A DNA stretch of 64,000 bases, taken from an uncultured Anaerolineaceae bacterium. Its GTDB lineage: Bacteria > Chloroflexota > Anaerolineae > Anaerolineales > Anaerolineaceae. The notes under the pieces are model-generated. The model saw only the letters and a program-made list of their open reading frames with translations, did no database searches and was not told the origin of the DNA. The position numbers and the translations under genes were made by a program. The stretch covers positions 35,563-99,562 of the forward strand of contig CALIHP010000003.1 in the NCBI GenBank assembly GCA_938020565.1, written 5' to 3'. Shown here one piece after another: positions 8,585 to 17,009 of the stretch (within the stretch, counting starts at the first letter, position 1; every line of letters begins with the position of its first letter).

Positions 8585-9502
8585 ATGCAAAATGATAAAA
8601 GAAGGAACCTGTTTTCTTCTCCAGCAAGACGCGACAACTTTTTTCTATCGCTTGGATTAATGCTGCCGACGATTTTAATTGTCCTGATCATTGCGATATA
8701 TCCCCTGATCAAATCGTTCGATATCAGTCTGCGCTATTTTAATCTGATGAAACCGGAAAAAGGAACGCCATACGTCTGGTTGAGAAATTATCAATTCGTC
8801 TTAACCGACCAGAAATTCTGGCGAAGCGTCCGATCCACCGCGATTTTTACAATCCTATCCGTAGCGCTTGTTTTATTCTTTGCCCTGGCAATCGCGCTGC
8901 TGTTGAACCGAAGATTCCCGGGCAAAAATTTCGTCCAGGCGCTCATGCTCGTTCCATGGGCGGTCCCCGGAGTAGCGAACGGACTGATCTGGCTTTGGAT
9001 ACTGAATCCCTCCTACGGCGCGTTGAATGGACTGCTCTCAAAGGCAGGCATAATCGATCAATATATCGTTTGGCTGGGGGATCAGAATTGGGCGATGACT
9101 TGGGTAATCCTGGCGGAGACCTGGAAAGAAACGCCGTTCATTATGTTGATTATCTTAGCAGCGCTGCAAACCATTCCGCAGGATCTCTACGAAGCAGCCA
9201 GAGTCGACGGCGCGTCCTCGTTCCAATCACTCATCCGAATTACGCTGCCAATGATCAAGCCGACTTTTTTCGTCGCGCTGACGCTGCGAACGATCTGGGC
9301 AATAAAAAGTTTTGACCTGATTTATACGTTGACATCAGGCGGACCGGCTGACGCGACCAACGTTATCGGCTATTACACGTATCAAAAAGCGTTTGTCTCG
9401 ATGAATTTGGGACGAGGCTCAGCCGCCGTTTGGCTGATGACGATCGTGATGATCATCCTGACGGTCTTTTACCAGCGCGCGTTGATCCATGGAGAAGCAT
9501 GA
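8585..9502 (+). CDS. Sugar ABC transporter permease, MalF type
   Basis: A 305-residue inner-membrane subunit with six hydrophobic segments (the first at about residues 20-45). The cytoplasmic EAA loop, which docks on the ATPase, reads EAARVDGASSFQSLIRITLP at about residues 203-222. It forms the translocation pore with the MalG-type partner whose gene overlaps it by 4 bp. No ATPase gene is present in this operon, so the ATP-hydrolysing subunit must come from elsewhere, possibly the MsmX/UgpC-like protein at 34280-35365. Confidence 0.9.
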   Translation: MQNDKRRNLFSSPARRDNFFLSLGLMLPTILIVLIIAIYPLIKSFDISLRYFNLMKPEKGTPYVWLRNYQFVLTDQKFWRSVRSTAIFTILSVALVLFFALAIALLLNRRFPGKNFVQALMLVPWAVPGVANGLIWLWILNPSYGALNGLLSKAGIIDQYIVWLGDQNWAMTWVILAETWKETPFIMLIILAALQTIPQDLYEAARVDGASSFQSLIRITLPMIKPTFFVALTLRTIWAIKSFDLIYTLTSGGPADATNVIGYYTYQKAFVSMNLGRGSAAVWLMTIVMIILTVFYQRALIHGEA

Positions 9503-10401
9503 CAGTATCAACAAGGCCCTTCACAAAAAAGAAAAAATCCCCCGGAGCAATCCTTTCCAAAATTTTCTTTTGGCTCGCGATCGCGTTAATCGTCCTCGTC
9601 GTCTTAGCGCCTTTCTATTGGATGATCGTATCGAGTATTTCCTTTCAGGCTGAATTAGCGATGAAACCACCGCACTGGTTTCCACAGCAGCCGACGTTTC
9701 ATCGCTACCTGGAAATCCTCAAAGGGTTCACGTCCGGTTTTTCCGCGAATTCATCCGCAGCCAAGTTTACGCGCGGCCTCACGAACAGCTTTCTCGTATC
9801 TTTAGGAACGACCGCCGTATGCATGGCAGCGGGATGCATGGCGGCGTATGCGCTCGCAAAGCTGTATATCCCGAAAAGCCGCGGAATCATGATGGCGATT
9901 CTCAGTATACAGATGCTCCCTGCGGTCGTTATCATTATTCCGCTCAACTTACTCCTGCAGCGGCTGAAAATGATCGATTCGATCCAGGGCCTGATCCTGC
10001 CTTACTGCGGCTTGATGCTGCCGACGGTCATCTGGATCATGTATGGATACTTCCTGACGCTTCCGAAAGAGATTGAAGAAGCTGCGATGATCGACGGATG
10101 TTCGCGGCTGCGTTCCTTTATCAACGTCATTCTTCCGATCTCCGGCCCGGCGCTGATGACGATCACCGCTTATACGTTCCTGAACTCTTGGAATGAGTTT
10201 TTCATGGCGATGACGCTGACCCAGAACCAGACAAAAACGATTACCGTCACAATCACTGAATTCGCGTCCACATTTGGCTCGTCGGATTACGGACTTCTTG
10301 CAACTGGCGGCGTCATCGGCAGCATTCCGCCTATCCTGATCGCGCTTTTACTCCAGCGGTATCTCGTTCAAGGATTAACAGCGGGATCAGTCAAAGGATA
10401 A
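9499..10401 (+). CDS. Sugar ABC transporter permease, MalG type
   Basis: A 300-residue partner permease. The ATG at 9499 is chosen over an earlier in-frame ATG because it has GGAG close upstream and gives the standard ATGA overlap with the MalF-type gene. A Lys-rich N-terminus precedes the first of six membrane segments. The EAA loop EEAAMIDGCSRLRSFINVIL is at about residues 193-212 and the C-terminus ends in the family-typical LVQGLTAGSVKG. Two small hairpins follow the gene before the first SIS-domain gene. Confidence 0.9.
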   Translation: MTVSTRPFTKKKKSPGAILSKIFFWLAIALIVLVVLAPFYWMIVSSISFQAELAMKPPHWFPQQPTFHRYLEILKGFTSGFSANSSAAKFTRGLTNSFLVSLGTTAVCMAAGCMAAYALAKLYIPKSRGIMMAILSIQMLPAVVIIIPLNLLLQRLKMIDSIQGLILPYCGLMLPTVIWIMYGYFLTLPKEIEEAAMIDGCSRLRSFINVILPISGPALMTITAYTFLNSWNEFFMAMTLTQNQTKTITVTITEFASTFGSSDYGLLATGGVIGSIPPILIALLLQRYLVQGLTAGSVKG

Positions 10402-10404
10402 ACC

Positions 10405-10452
10405 ATTCTTTCAATCCCAGAAAGAATGATCATCAACTGAGGCCTCGCCTCA
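10405..10452 (+). other. Two small hairpins between permease and SIS genes
   Basis: ATTCTTTC/GAAAGAAT (10405-10427) and TGAGGC/GCCTCA (10438-10452) are two consecutive inverted repeats in the 73-bp gap. Neither has a T tract. They may process or stabilise the transcript. Confidence 0.4.
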
Positions 10453-10474
10453 TCACTTTATTTTTGGAGGTAAC

Positions 10475-11227
10475 ATGTCAGCACCCTTATATTTTGAAAA
10501 GATTGAAGCACAATTGCACGCGTTAGGCGAGAAAAGCATGCCCGCTATTTTAGAAGCCGCAGAGGCTATGGCAAACTCAATCGCCGCCGGACGTGTCGTT
10601 TACTATTTCGGGTCGGGACATTCCTGCATCCCGGCGCTCGATGTCTTTCCACGTTACGGTTCATTCTTAGGCCTTCAGCCAATTCACAATACGCCCTTAA
10701 TGTGGTCGAACGTTATCGGCCCCGGAGGAACGCCTGAGTTACTCTGGATCGAACGCCAGGAAGGGTACCTGGAGAACGTCCTGAAATACTACACGATTAC
10801 ACCTGAAGATACATTCATTATCATTTCGCATGGCGGATTAAACGCAGCGGCAATCGAAGCCGCGATGATCGCCAAATCGCATGGCTCAACCGTCGTCGTA
10901 ATTACGTCGATGCAGAATTATGAAATGAACGCCGCCCGTCATTCCTCCGGAAAGAAATTAGCTGACGTTGCTGACATCGTAATTGATAACGGCGCTCCGC
11001 CGGAAGACAGTATCATCCAGATCGACGGATGGGAAGAGCCAGTCGCAGCTTCGTCAACGGTTACCTGCCTGACGATTTCGATGGCGCTCGTCGCCCAAAC
11101 CGCCGCGAACCTCGCCGCCCGCGGAATTCACGTTCCGACCTTCGTTTCGCCAAACGTCGCTCAGACCCCGGACCATAACGCCAAAGTCTACGACGGATAT
11201 TGCGAAATCCGTCGAAAGATTTATTAG
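10475..11227 (+). CDS. SIS-domain sugar-phosphate protein (UPF0309-like), copy 1
   Basis: A 250-residue cytosolic protein with one SIS (sugar isomerase) fold. The phosphosugar-binding region shows VVYYFGSGHSCIPALD at residues 39-54 and FIIISHGGLN at about 115-124, where Ser and Gly residues hold the phosphate. It is preceded by a strong GGAGG site. SIS proteins isomerise, deaminate or bind phosphosugars. The position after a ROK kinase and importer suggests action on the phosphorylated imported sugar. It is a paralogue of the next gene; the exact reaction cannot be told from sequence. Confidence 0.82.
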   Translation: MSAPLYFEKIEAQLHALGEKSMPAILEAAEAMANSIAAGRVVYYFGSGHSCIPALDVFPRYGSFLGLQPIHNTPLMWSNVIGPGGTPELLWIERQEGYLENVLKYYTITPEDTFIIISHGGLNAAAIEAAMIAKSHGSTVVVITSMQNYEMNAARHSSGKKLADVADIVIDNGAPPEDSIIQIDGWEEPVAASSTVTCLTISMALVAQTAANLAARGIHVPTFVSPNVAQTPDHNAKVYDGYCEIRRKIY

Positions 11228-11245
11228 TCTCCTGAGCTTTCTCGA

Positions 11246-11304
11246 CGACATGGAAATAAGGACAAGCACAGCATGTAAAAAACTTATTTCCATGTCGCGT
11301 TTTT
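11246..11304 (+). terminator. Strong terminator between the two SIS genes
   Basis: CGACATGGAAATAAG (11246-11260) pairs perfectly over 15 bp with CTTATTTCCATGTCG (11283-11297), followed by CGTTTTTC. It should stop most transcripts after the first SIS gene, lowering expression of the second. Confidence 0.85.
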
Positions 11305-11334
11305 CATACAGCCAAACTTACAAGAGAATTTATC

Positions 11335-12072
11335 ATGCTGAAATACTATGAAAAAATGCTGCCGATTTTAACGAGAGCGTTCGAGTCGCAGGGAACAACC
11401 CTTCTCCAAGCCGCGGAACTCATCGCTGATACGGTTCAGTCAGACCGGCTGATCTACCTGTTCGGGGCAGGGCATGCCGGAATTCTAAGTCAGGAAATGA
11501 TCTATCGTGCTGGCGGACTTGTTCCAATGGTTCCGATTTTTCCGCCGGGCCTAACGCCAACGATGCGACCGATGACGCTCGGGACAGAAATGGAACGCAT
11601 TCCCGGATATGCAAAAAAAATCATTGAAGCGTACGAGCTGGAATCTGATGCGGTAATGATAATTCACTCTAATTCCGGAAGGAATATCGTCCCAGTCGAG
11701 ATGGCCCAAATCGCACGAAAAAAGGGACTGAAGATTATTGCGTTGACGAATGTTGCGCAGTGCCGGGCGGCTGCGGCGAAAACCCCCGACGGGATAAAAT
11801 TAATCGACACAGCGGATATCCTGATCGACAACTGTGGCGAGAACGGCGACGCCTGTGTAACGCTGGAACCGATCGGAGAAACCGTAGGCGCAACGAGTAC
11901 CGTCGTCGGAGCAGCGCTGCTGAACGCCGTTATCGTCGAAGCCGCGCAAATCATGCTGAACCGCGGATTTACGCCGCCGATTTTCCGAAGCGCAAACCTG
12001 GACAGTAACGATTATCAGGAATCGAACCGCCGCTGGATGTCGCACTACGGAAAACGACTCCTCTACCTGTAA
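11335..12072 (+). CDS. SIS-domain sugar-phosphate protein (UPF0309-like), copy 2
   Basis: A 245-residue paralogue of the preceding protein, with the same N-terminal helix, LIYLFGAGHAGILSQEMIYR in the first phosphate loop (residues 39-58) and VMIIHSNSGRNIVPVEMA in the second (about 108-125). Both keep Ser and Gly residues typical of SIS phosphate binding, but the loops differ, so the two copies may act on different intermediates or form a heteromer. It sits beyond a strong terminator, so it is either read through at low level or has an unrecognised promoter. Confidence 0.82.
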   Translation: MLKYYEKMLPILTRAFESQGTTLLQAAELIADTVQSDRLIYLFGAGHAGILSQEMIYRAGGLVPMVPIFPPGLTPTMRPMTLGTEMERIPGYAKKIIEAYELESDAVMIIHSNSGRNIVPVEMAQIARKKGLKIIALTNVAQCRAAAAKTPDGIKLIDTADILIDNCGENGDACVTLEPIGETVGATSTVVGAALLNAVIVEAAQIMLNRGFTPPIFRSANLDSNDYQESNRRWMSHYGKRLLYL

Positions 12073-12146
12073 ATAAGGGCGCGATCGTTCTTGCCTCAGA
12101 GAAATACAATCTGATTGATCCATTCAAAAAAGATTCAGCAGACTTA

Positions 12147-12180
12147 ATGGAGCCCCTTTTGAAAATCAGGGCTCCATTTT
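12147..12180. terminator. Terminator after the SIS gene
   Basis: ATGGAGCCC (12147-12155) pairs with GGGCTCCAT (12169-12177) and is followed by TTTT. It lies between the rightward SIS gene and the leftward DUF6591 fragment. Confidence 0.75.
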
Positions 12181-12210
12181 CATAAATAGAGATCGAGTTT
12201 GCTGAATACT

Positions 12211-12462
12211 CTAATATGCCACCGTCAATAATTTCTGATTGATCCGAAGCATCACTTCCGTGTAATAAGCGAACTCCTCCACGCTCAGATCATCCGTTTT
12301 CATTTTTTCGAGATCGCTCATTGCTTGCGTATATTTCGTAAGAAACGACGTGTAATCCGCGAGCATCAGGATCGAGTTATCCGATTCCTTATATTTCCGC
12401 ATAAATTCAACATACTCATCAAAGAAGGCTTCGTAACTATCCTTTTCCTCCTTGTCCCACAA
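12211..12462 (-). pseudogene. Fragment of a DUF6591-type protein
   Basis: An 83-residue open frame whose sequence (EAFFDEYVEFMRKYKES, MLADYTSFLTKYTQ, YYTEVMLRINQKLL) matches what I know of the C-terminal helical domain of DUF6591 lipoproteins. Those proteins normally carry a signal peptide, a linker and the first half of the domain, all missing here. The only upstream start is a TTG that lies in the T tract of the ahcY terminator, with no ribosome binding site. I read it as a truncated remnant rather than an expressed gene; expression by read-through from ahcY is possible but would give only the domain's end. Confidence 0.6.
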
Positions 12463-12497
12463 AAAAAAGAGCCGTCCCGAATCATCAGGACAGCCCC
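12461..12497 (-). terminator. ahcY terminator
   Basis: On the minus strand GGGCTGTCC pairs with GGACGGCTC (two G-U pairs), directly followed by eight T residues. It lies 21 bp after the ahcY stop. Confidence 0.85.
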
Positions 12498-12517
12498 TTC
12501 CTCAGACACGCTCGATC

Positions 12518-13777
12518 CTACGTTCCCTCTTCCCACGAATTCAGGTAATGCACCTGTTCCTCGGTCAGCACGTCGCAATCGATTCCCATCGCCTTCAGCT
12601 TCAGCGCCGCAATCTCCCGGTCGATATCCTCCGGAACGGAATACACCTTTTTCGCCAGATCCGCATGATGCTGAATCATGTACTCAGCCGCCAGCGCCTG
12701 ATTCGCGAACGACATGTCCATTACAGAAGCCGGGTGCCCTTCGGCCGACGCCAGATTAATCAGGCGCCCTTCCCCAAGAACATGAATCTTCCGTCCATCG
12801 GACAGCGTATATTCCTCAACAAACGGACGAACGAGCCGTTTCCCGGACGCCATCTTCTCCAGCGCCGGAATATTCAATTCGCAATTGAAATGACCTGAGT
12901 TCGCGACGATCGCCCCATCCTTCATGACTTCAAAATGGTGCCGGTCAATCACGTTAATATCTCCGGTCACCGTGCAGAAAATATCCCCGACCTTCGCCGC
13001 CTCAGCCATCGGCATGACCCGGAACCCATCCATAACCGCTTCCAGCGCTTTCAGCGTGTCCACTTCCGTCACGATCACGTTCGCGCCTACCCCGCGCGCC
13101 TTTTGCGCCAGACCGCGGCCGCACCAGCCATACCCGGCGCAGACAAACGTCTTCCCGGCCAGCAGGATATTCGTCGCCCGGATAATTCCGTCGAGCGTCG
13201 ACTGACCAGTCCCATAACGATTATCGAAGAAATGCTTCGTCATCGCATCATTCACGGCGATCACGGGAAACTCGAGCATCTTGTCAGCGGCCATCGCGCG
13301 CAGCCGGATCACGCCCGTCGTCGTCTCCTCCGTCCCGCCTAAAATATTCGGAAGCAGCTCACGATGCGCTTTATGCAGCGTGGAAACGAGATCCGCCCCA
13401 TCATCCATCGTAATCTGCGGCCTGTGCGCCAGCGCAGCTTCGAGATGCTGATAATACGTCGCGTTATCCTCGCCCTTGATCGCGAATACCGGAATCTCTT
13501 CGTTGATAACGAGCGACGCCGCGACGTCGTCCTGCGTCGAAAGCGGATTCGACGCGACTAAAACGACGTCCGCTCCGCCCGCCTGAAGCGTTTTCATTAA
13601 ATTCGCTGTCTCCGCGGTCACGTGCAGGCAGGCCGACATCCGGTACCCCTTCAGCGGCTTCTCCTTCGCAAACCTCTCCTTAATCAGTCGCAAAACGGGC
13701 ATTTCGCGTTCAGCCCATTCGATCCGACGACGCCCACCCTCGGCAAGCGATTCGTTCCGAATATCAAATTCAGCCAT
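12518..13777 (-). CDS. ahcY: Adenosylhomocysteinase
   Basis: A 419-residue NAD-dependent enzyme that splits S-adenosylhomocysteine to adenosine and homocysteine, closing the activated methyl cycle in the cytosol. Seen features: SACLHVTAETANLM near residue 49 (substrate domain), ASNPLSTQDDVAASL, NDAMTKHFFDNRYGTGQS around residue 175-192, and the NAD-binding loop VCAGYGWCGRG. It is the short form, about 50 residues shorter than the eukaryotic/proteobacterial type, and ends SWEEGT instead of the PxxYRY tail, as in archaeal and Thermotoga-like enzymes. AGGAG precedes the ATG. No methionine gene is directly linked, but metNIQ lie 6 kb away. Confidence 0.95.
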   Translation of the reverse strand: MAEFDIRNESLAEGGRRRIEWAEREMPVLRLIKERFAKEKPLKGYRMSACLHVTAETANLMKTLQAGGADVVLVASNPLSTQDDVAASLVINEEIPVFAIKGEDNATYYQHLEAALAHRPQITMDDGADLVSTLHKAHRELLPNILGGTEETTTGVIRLRAMAADKMLEFPVIAVNDAMTKHFFDNRYGTGQSTLDGIIRATNILLAGKTFVCAGYGWCGRGLAQKARGVGANVIVTEVDTLKALEAVMDGFRVMPMAEAAKVGDIFCTVTGDINVIDRHHFEVMKDGAIVANSGHFNCELNIPALEKMASGKRLVRPFVEEYTLSDGRKIHVLGEGRLINLASAEGHPASVMDMSFANQALAAEYMIQHHADLAKKVYSVPEDIDREIAALKLKAMGIDCDVLTEEQVHYLNSWEEGT

Positions 13778-13929
13778 GATAACTCCTTCTTTTTTATTTC
13801 AATTCCGAATTTTACACTGAAATAACCGCTTCCACTCGAAAACGCCCCGGCTTTCAATACCACGTCCCACCTCTCAAATTCCCGGATTTCATCGCCGCAG
13901 ATCCGAAAAAACATGGTAAGATAGAAAAA
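13778..13929. other. Intergenic region between ahcY and the lysine riboswitch
   Basis: This 152-bp divergent spacer must hold the ahcY promoter (leftward) and the dap promoter (rightward). The only recognisable element is TAAGAT at 13917-13922, a plausible -10 box 7 bases before the riboswitch aptamer; the matching -35 is not clear. No further conserved element or small gene is visible. Confidence 0.4.
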
Positions 13930-14096
13930 GGTAGAGGCGCGCCGCAGGATGAGTACCCGGATTCGCTACGATCCGCGAATCAGGATTCGGAGAAAGGAAT
14001 CGGCGCCGAAGGAAACGCGTTTTTTACGCGGGATCGCGTTTTCTGGGCGGACGGAATAAGAGACGTCCGACTGTCGCAGCAATGCGGAGCGCTATC
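13930..14096 (+). ncRNA. Lysine riboswitch (L box) aptamer
   Basis: All conserved blocks of the lysine riboswitch occur in order: GGTAGAGGCGCG (13930), GAGTA (13951), GGAGAAAGG (13989), GCGCCGAAGG (14003), CTGGG (14043), GACTGTCG (14069) and GGAGCGCTATC (14086). GGTAG at the start pairs with CTATC at 14092-14096 as helix P1, AAACGCG/CGCGTTT form P4, and GGACG/CGTCC form P5. The family binds free lysine and here should turn down dapA-dapB-ddh when lysine is plentiful. The expression platform is the terminator downstream. Confidence 0.95.
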
Positions 14097-14150
14097 GTTA
14101 ACCGGGTTCCGGAATATCCTGATTTACCGATCACCGATAAAACGATACAC

Positions 14151-14185
14151 AGTTGATCCGCAGCAAAGGTCAACTGCTTTTGTTT
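14151..14185 (+). terminator. Riboswitch-controlled terminator
   Basis: AGTTGA (14151-14156) pairs with TCAACT (14170-14175), extended by CC/GG past a bulged T, and is followed by GCTTTTGTTT. It lies between the aptamer and dapA, as expected of a transcriptional lysine switch that terminates with lysine bound. Confidence 0.75.
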
Positions 14186-14243
14186 AACCCGATCGCTAAC
14201 GAAGCCCACCGAACGCTGATCATCATGCTTTGGAGGCTAACTC

Positions 14244-15131
14244 ATGAACCAACCGATTTTTGAAGGTATCGCGACCGCTCTGGTCACTCCGCTTACGGAC
14301 GCGGGGATCAATTTTGAACAATTCGGCACGCTGATCGATTGGCAGATCGACGCTGGGATCGACGCGCTCGTCATCTGCGGAACGACGGGCGAAAGCTCGA
14401 CGCTCACGGACGAGGAACATCGCGCCGCGATCGAATTCGCCGTCAAGCGCGCGAACCGCCGCGTCCCGATTATCGCCGGAACCGGTTCAAATCATACTGA
14501 TTACGCCGTCGATCTGACCCGCTTCGCCTGCGAAGCCGGCGCCGACGCCTGCCTCGTCGTCACTCCCTACTACAACAAGGCGACGCAAAAAGGGCTCGTC
14601 AAATATTATACCGACGTCGCCAACGCCAGCAGCAAGCCGATTATCGTTTACAACGTCCCGTCGCGGACCGGCGTCAATATCGAACCCTCGACGTACGCCG
14701 CAATGGCGGACCATCCGAACCTCCGCGCGATTAAAGAAGCCAATTCCAATATCGCCAAAATCGTGGAGACCTCGCGCCTCGTCCGCGGGAAGATGGATAT
14801 CTATTCCGGAAACGACGATCAGGTAGTCCCAATCCTCTCGATGGGCGGGCGGGGGTGCATCTCCGTCTTATCAAACATCCTCCCGAAACGGACGCGCGAT
14901 ATCTGTACGCTGTTCTGGAACGGCGATTTCCGCGCCGCCGCCGAGCTTCAGGGAGACCTGATCCCGCTGATTAACGCGCTGTTCTGCGAAGTGAACCCGA
15001 TTCCGGTAAAAGCTGCCGTCGCCGCGATGGGACTCTGTGACAATATGGTCCGCCCCCCGCTGACGCCAATGGAACCGGCGAATTATGAAAAATTGATCGC
15101 GCTGATGCGCGCGGAAGGATTAGCCGTATGA
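14244..15131 (+). CDS. dapA: 4-hydroxy-tetrahydrodipicolinate synthase
   Basis: A 295-residue TIM-barrel class I aldolase that condenses pyruvate with aspartate semialdehyde, the first committed step to diaminopimelate and lysine. Seen: CGTTGESSTLTDEEH (residues 44-58), the YNVPSRTGVN motif with the catalytic Tyr, and the Schiff-base Lys in RAIKEAN near residue 161. Length is normal. TTGGAGG precedes the ATG. It heads the dapA-dapB-ddh operon behind the lysine riboswitch and overlaps dapB by 4 bp. Confidence 0.96.
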   Translation: MNQPIFEGIATALVTPLTDAGINFEQFGTLIDWQIDAGIDALVICGTTGESSTLTDEEHRAAIEFAVKRANRRVPIIAGTGSNHTDYAVDLTRFACEAGADACLVVTPYYNKATQKGLVKYYTDVANASSKPIIVYNVPSRTGVNIEPSTYAAMADHPNLRAIKEANSNIAKIVETSRLVRGKMDIYSGNDDQVVPILSMGGRGCISVLSNILPKRTRDICTLFWNGDFRAAAELQGDLIPLINALFCEVNPIPVKAAVAAMGLCDNMVRPPLTPMEPANYEKLIALMRAEGLAV

Positions 15132-15883
15132 AAATCGTTCTCAACGGCGCCTGCGGGCGGATGGGCCGGGAAATTCTCCGCCTGATCGAATCGGGGTATC
15201 ATGGCGCGGAGCTCGCCGCTGCCGTCGACCGGAATGCGGCCGCTCAAAACGTCTACGCGAAATTATCCGATTTCCACGGCGAAGCGGACGTAATCATCGA
15301 TTTTTCCACGCCCGACGCGCTCCCGGATCTCCTCGCGTTCGCGACGGAACGGAAACTGCCGCTCCTGATCGCGACGACGGGCCATAGCGCGGACCAGGCA
15401 GCCCAGATCCGCGACGCCAGTACGCGGATTCCCGTCCTCCATAGCGCCAACACGTCGATCGCGATCGTCCTCCTTACGGAGCTGATCCAACGGACCGTCG
15501 CCCTTTTCCCGGAAGCGGACGTCGAAATCGTCGAAACGCATCATAACCGCAAAGCCGACGCGCCCAGCGGAACGGCTTTAACGCTCGCCCGCGCCGTCCA
15601 GGCGGTTCGTCCCGCTGCGAAAATCCTGACCGGACGAAGCGGAGCGTCAAAGCGAAAGCCGGAAGACGTAACGATTTCCGCCGTCCGCCGCGGAAATATC
15701 GTCGGAACGCATGAGGTCCTGATCTCGACCGATACGCAGACGATCACGCTGAAACATGAAGCGCACGATCGCGCGCTCTTCGCCGAAGGCGCTATTACGG
15801 CGGCCGAAATCCTCGTGCGCCGTGGGCCCGGATATCTCACAATGCAGGATATTTTTGATGAACCGAAAGGACGGGAAGGATGA
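15128..15883 (+). CDS. dapB: 4-hydroxy-tetrahydrodipicolinate reductase
   Basis: A 251-residue NAD(P)H-dependent reductase for the second step of the diaminopimelate branch. The N-terminal NGACGRMGREIL loop (residues 5-16) binds the cofactor, DFSTPDALP and ATTGHS are typical, and EIVETHHNRKADAPSGTAL (about residues 135-153) carries the catalytic His and Lys. It overlaps both neighbours by 4 bp, so the three enzymes are translationally coupled. Confidence 0.96.
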   Translation: MKIVLNGACGRMGREILRLIESGYHGAELAAAVDRNAAAQNVYAKLSDFHGEADVIIDFSTPDALPDLLAFATERKLPLLIATTGHSADQAAQIRDASTRIPVLHSANTSIAIVLLTELIQRTVALFPEADVEIVETHHNRKADAPSGTALTLARAVQAVRPAAKILTGRSGASKRKPEDVTISAVRRGNIVGTHEVLISTDTQTITLKHEAHDRALFAEGAITAAEILVRRGPGYLTMQDIFDEPKGREG

Positions 15884-16872
15884 CAAGGCGAATCCAGGTC
15901 GCCATCGCTGGGTATGGAAATCTTGGGAAAGGCGTTGAAGCCGCGGTATCTGCCGCGCCGGACATGACGCTCGCCGCCATCTTCACGCGCCGCAGTCCCG
16001 CCGAAGTCGCAGCCCGGACGCCGAACGTCCCGGTCCTGAGCCTGGATCAGGCGAAGCCGATGAAAACTTCGATCGACGTCATAATCGTCTGCGCCGGGAG
16101 CGCGACCGATTTGCCTGAGATGACGCCGGCGCTCGCCGCCGACTTTACCGTCGTCGACAGCTACGATCATCACGCGCTCATTCCGGATCATTTCGCAAAA
16201 GTCGACGCCGCCGCGCGTCGGGGAGGTACGTTAGCGCTGATCGCTGTCGGCTGGGATCCGGGAATATTTTCGCTGAATCGCCTCTTCGCGAGCGCCGTTT
16301 TCCCCAACGGAAGCGATTATACGTTCTGGGGAAAAGGCGTCAGCCAGGGACATAGCGACGCGCTCCGCCGCGTCCCCGGAGTCCGCGACGCCCGTCAATA
16401 TACGATCCCACGTGAAAGCGCGCTCGCCCGCGTCCGCAGCTTCGAAAATCCGGTTCTTTCGACCCGCGAAAAGCACGTCCGAGCCTGCTTCATTGTCGCG
16501 GAAGACGGAGCGGACCGAAACGAAATCGAACGAACTGTGAAGTCGATGCCCGGGTATTTCGCCGGCTACGATACGACCGTCACCTTCGTGACGCAGGAGG
16601 AGCTCGACCGGGACCATCGCGGCATGCCGCATGGCGGTTCCGTGATCCGGACCGGTCGAACCGGTCCCAACCGGGACCATCCGTACCTGATCGAATATCA
16701 TGTCGATATGGCGTCGAACCCTGAATTTACCGGCGCGATCCTGACCGCCTACGCCCGAGCCGCCGTGCGCATGCGCGAGCGCGGCGAACGGGGCTGCCGA
16801 ACGGTGTTCGACGTCGCCCCGCGCGAGCTGTCCGCGATATCCGACGAGGAGCTCAGGGAAACGCTCCTCTAA
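15880..16872 (+). CDS. ddh: meso-Diaminopimelate D-dehydrogenase
   Basis: A 330-residue enzyme that reductively aminates tetrahydrodipicolinate to meso-diaminopimelate in one NADPH-dependent step, bypassing the acylated intermediates. Seen: the AGYGNLGKGVE dinucleotide loop (residues 10-20), FTRRSP, VDSYDHH, VGWDPGIFSLNRL and the substrate-loop GKGVSQGHSDALRR, all characteristic of Ddh. It follows dapB with a 4-bp overlap, so the operon carries the whole route from aspartate semialdehyde to meso-DAP. The ammonia-fixing variant fits an organism living with ample ammonium. Confidence 0.94.
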   Translation: MTRRIQVAIAGYGNLGKGVEAAVSAAPDMTLAAIFTRRSPAEVAARTPNVPVLSLDQAKPMKTSIDVIIVCAGSATDLPEMTPALAADFTVVDSYDHHALIPDHFAKVDAAARRGGTLALIAVGWDPGIFSLNRLFASAVFPNGSDYTFWGKGVSQGHSDALRRVPGVRDARQYTIPRESALARVRSFENPVLSTREKHVRACFIVAEDGADRNEIERTVKSMPGYFAGYDTTVTFVTQEELDRDHRGMPHGGSVIRTGRTGPNRDHPYLIEYHVDMASNPEFTGAILTAYARAAVRMRERGERGCRTVFDVAPRELSAISDEELRETLL

Positions 16873-16967
16873 GCGCACCTGCCGGGAACGGTTACACAAA
16901 GAAACCGCTTCGTCACCCAATAGCACGAAAAAAGCGATCAGAACCAAAAACAGAGCGACGTTCATAC

Positions 16968-16973
16968 TATAAT
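16968..16973 (+). promoter_or_regulatory. -10 box of the lysC promoter
   Basis: A consensus TATAAT lies 36 bp before the lysC ATG. The -35 region is poor. Because this promoter is downstream of the lysine riboswitch, lysC can be expressed independently of it. Confidence 0.55.
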
Positions 16974-17009
16974 TCCCGTTGCATTTTAATGACGCCGAAG
17001 GATCTGTTT

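Noticed and set aside
16231..16965. Minus-strand frame starting with a hydrophobic segment (MNVALFLVLIAFFVLLG)
   Set aside because: The hydrophobic start falls in the ddh-lysC gap, but the remainder is antisense to ddh with shadow composition, no stop soon after the helix and no ribosome binding site.
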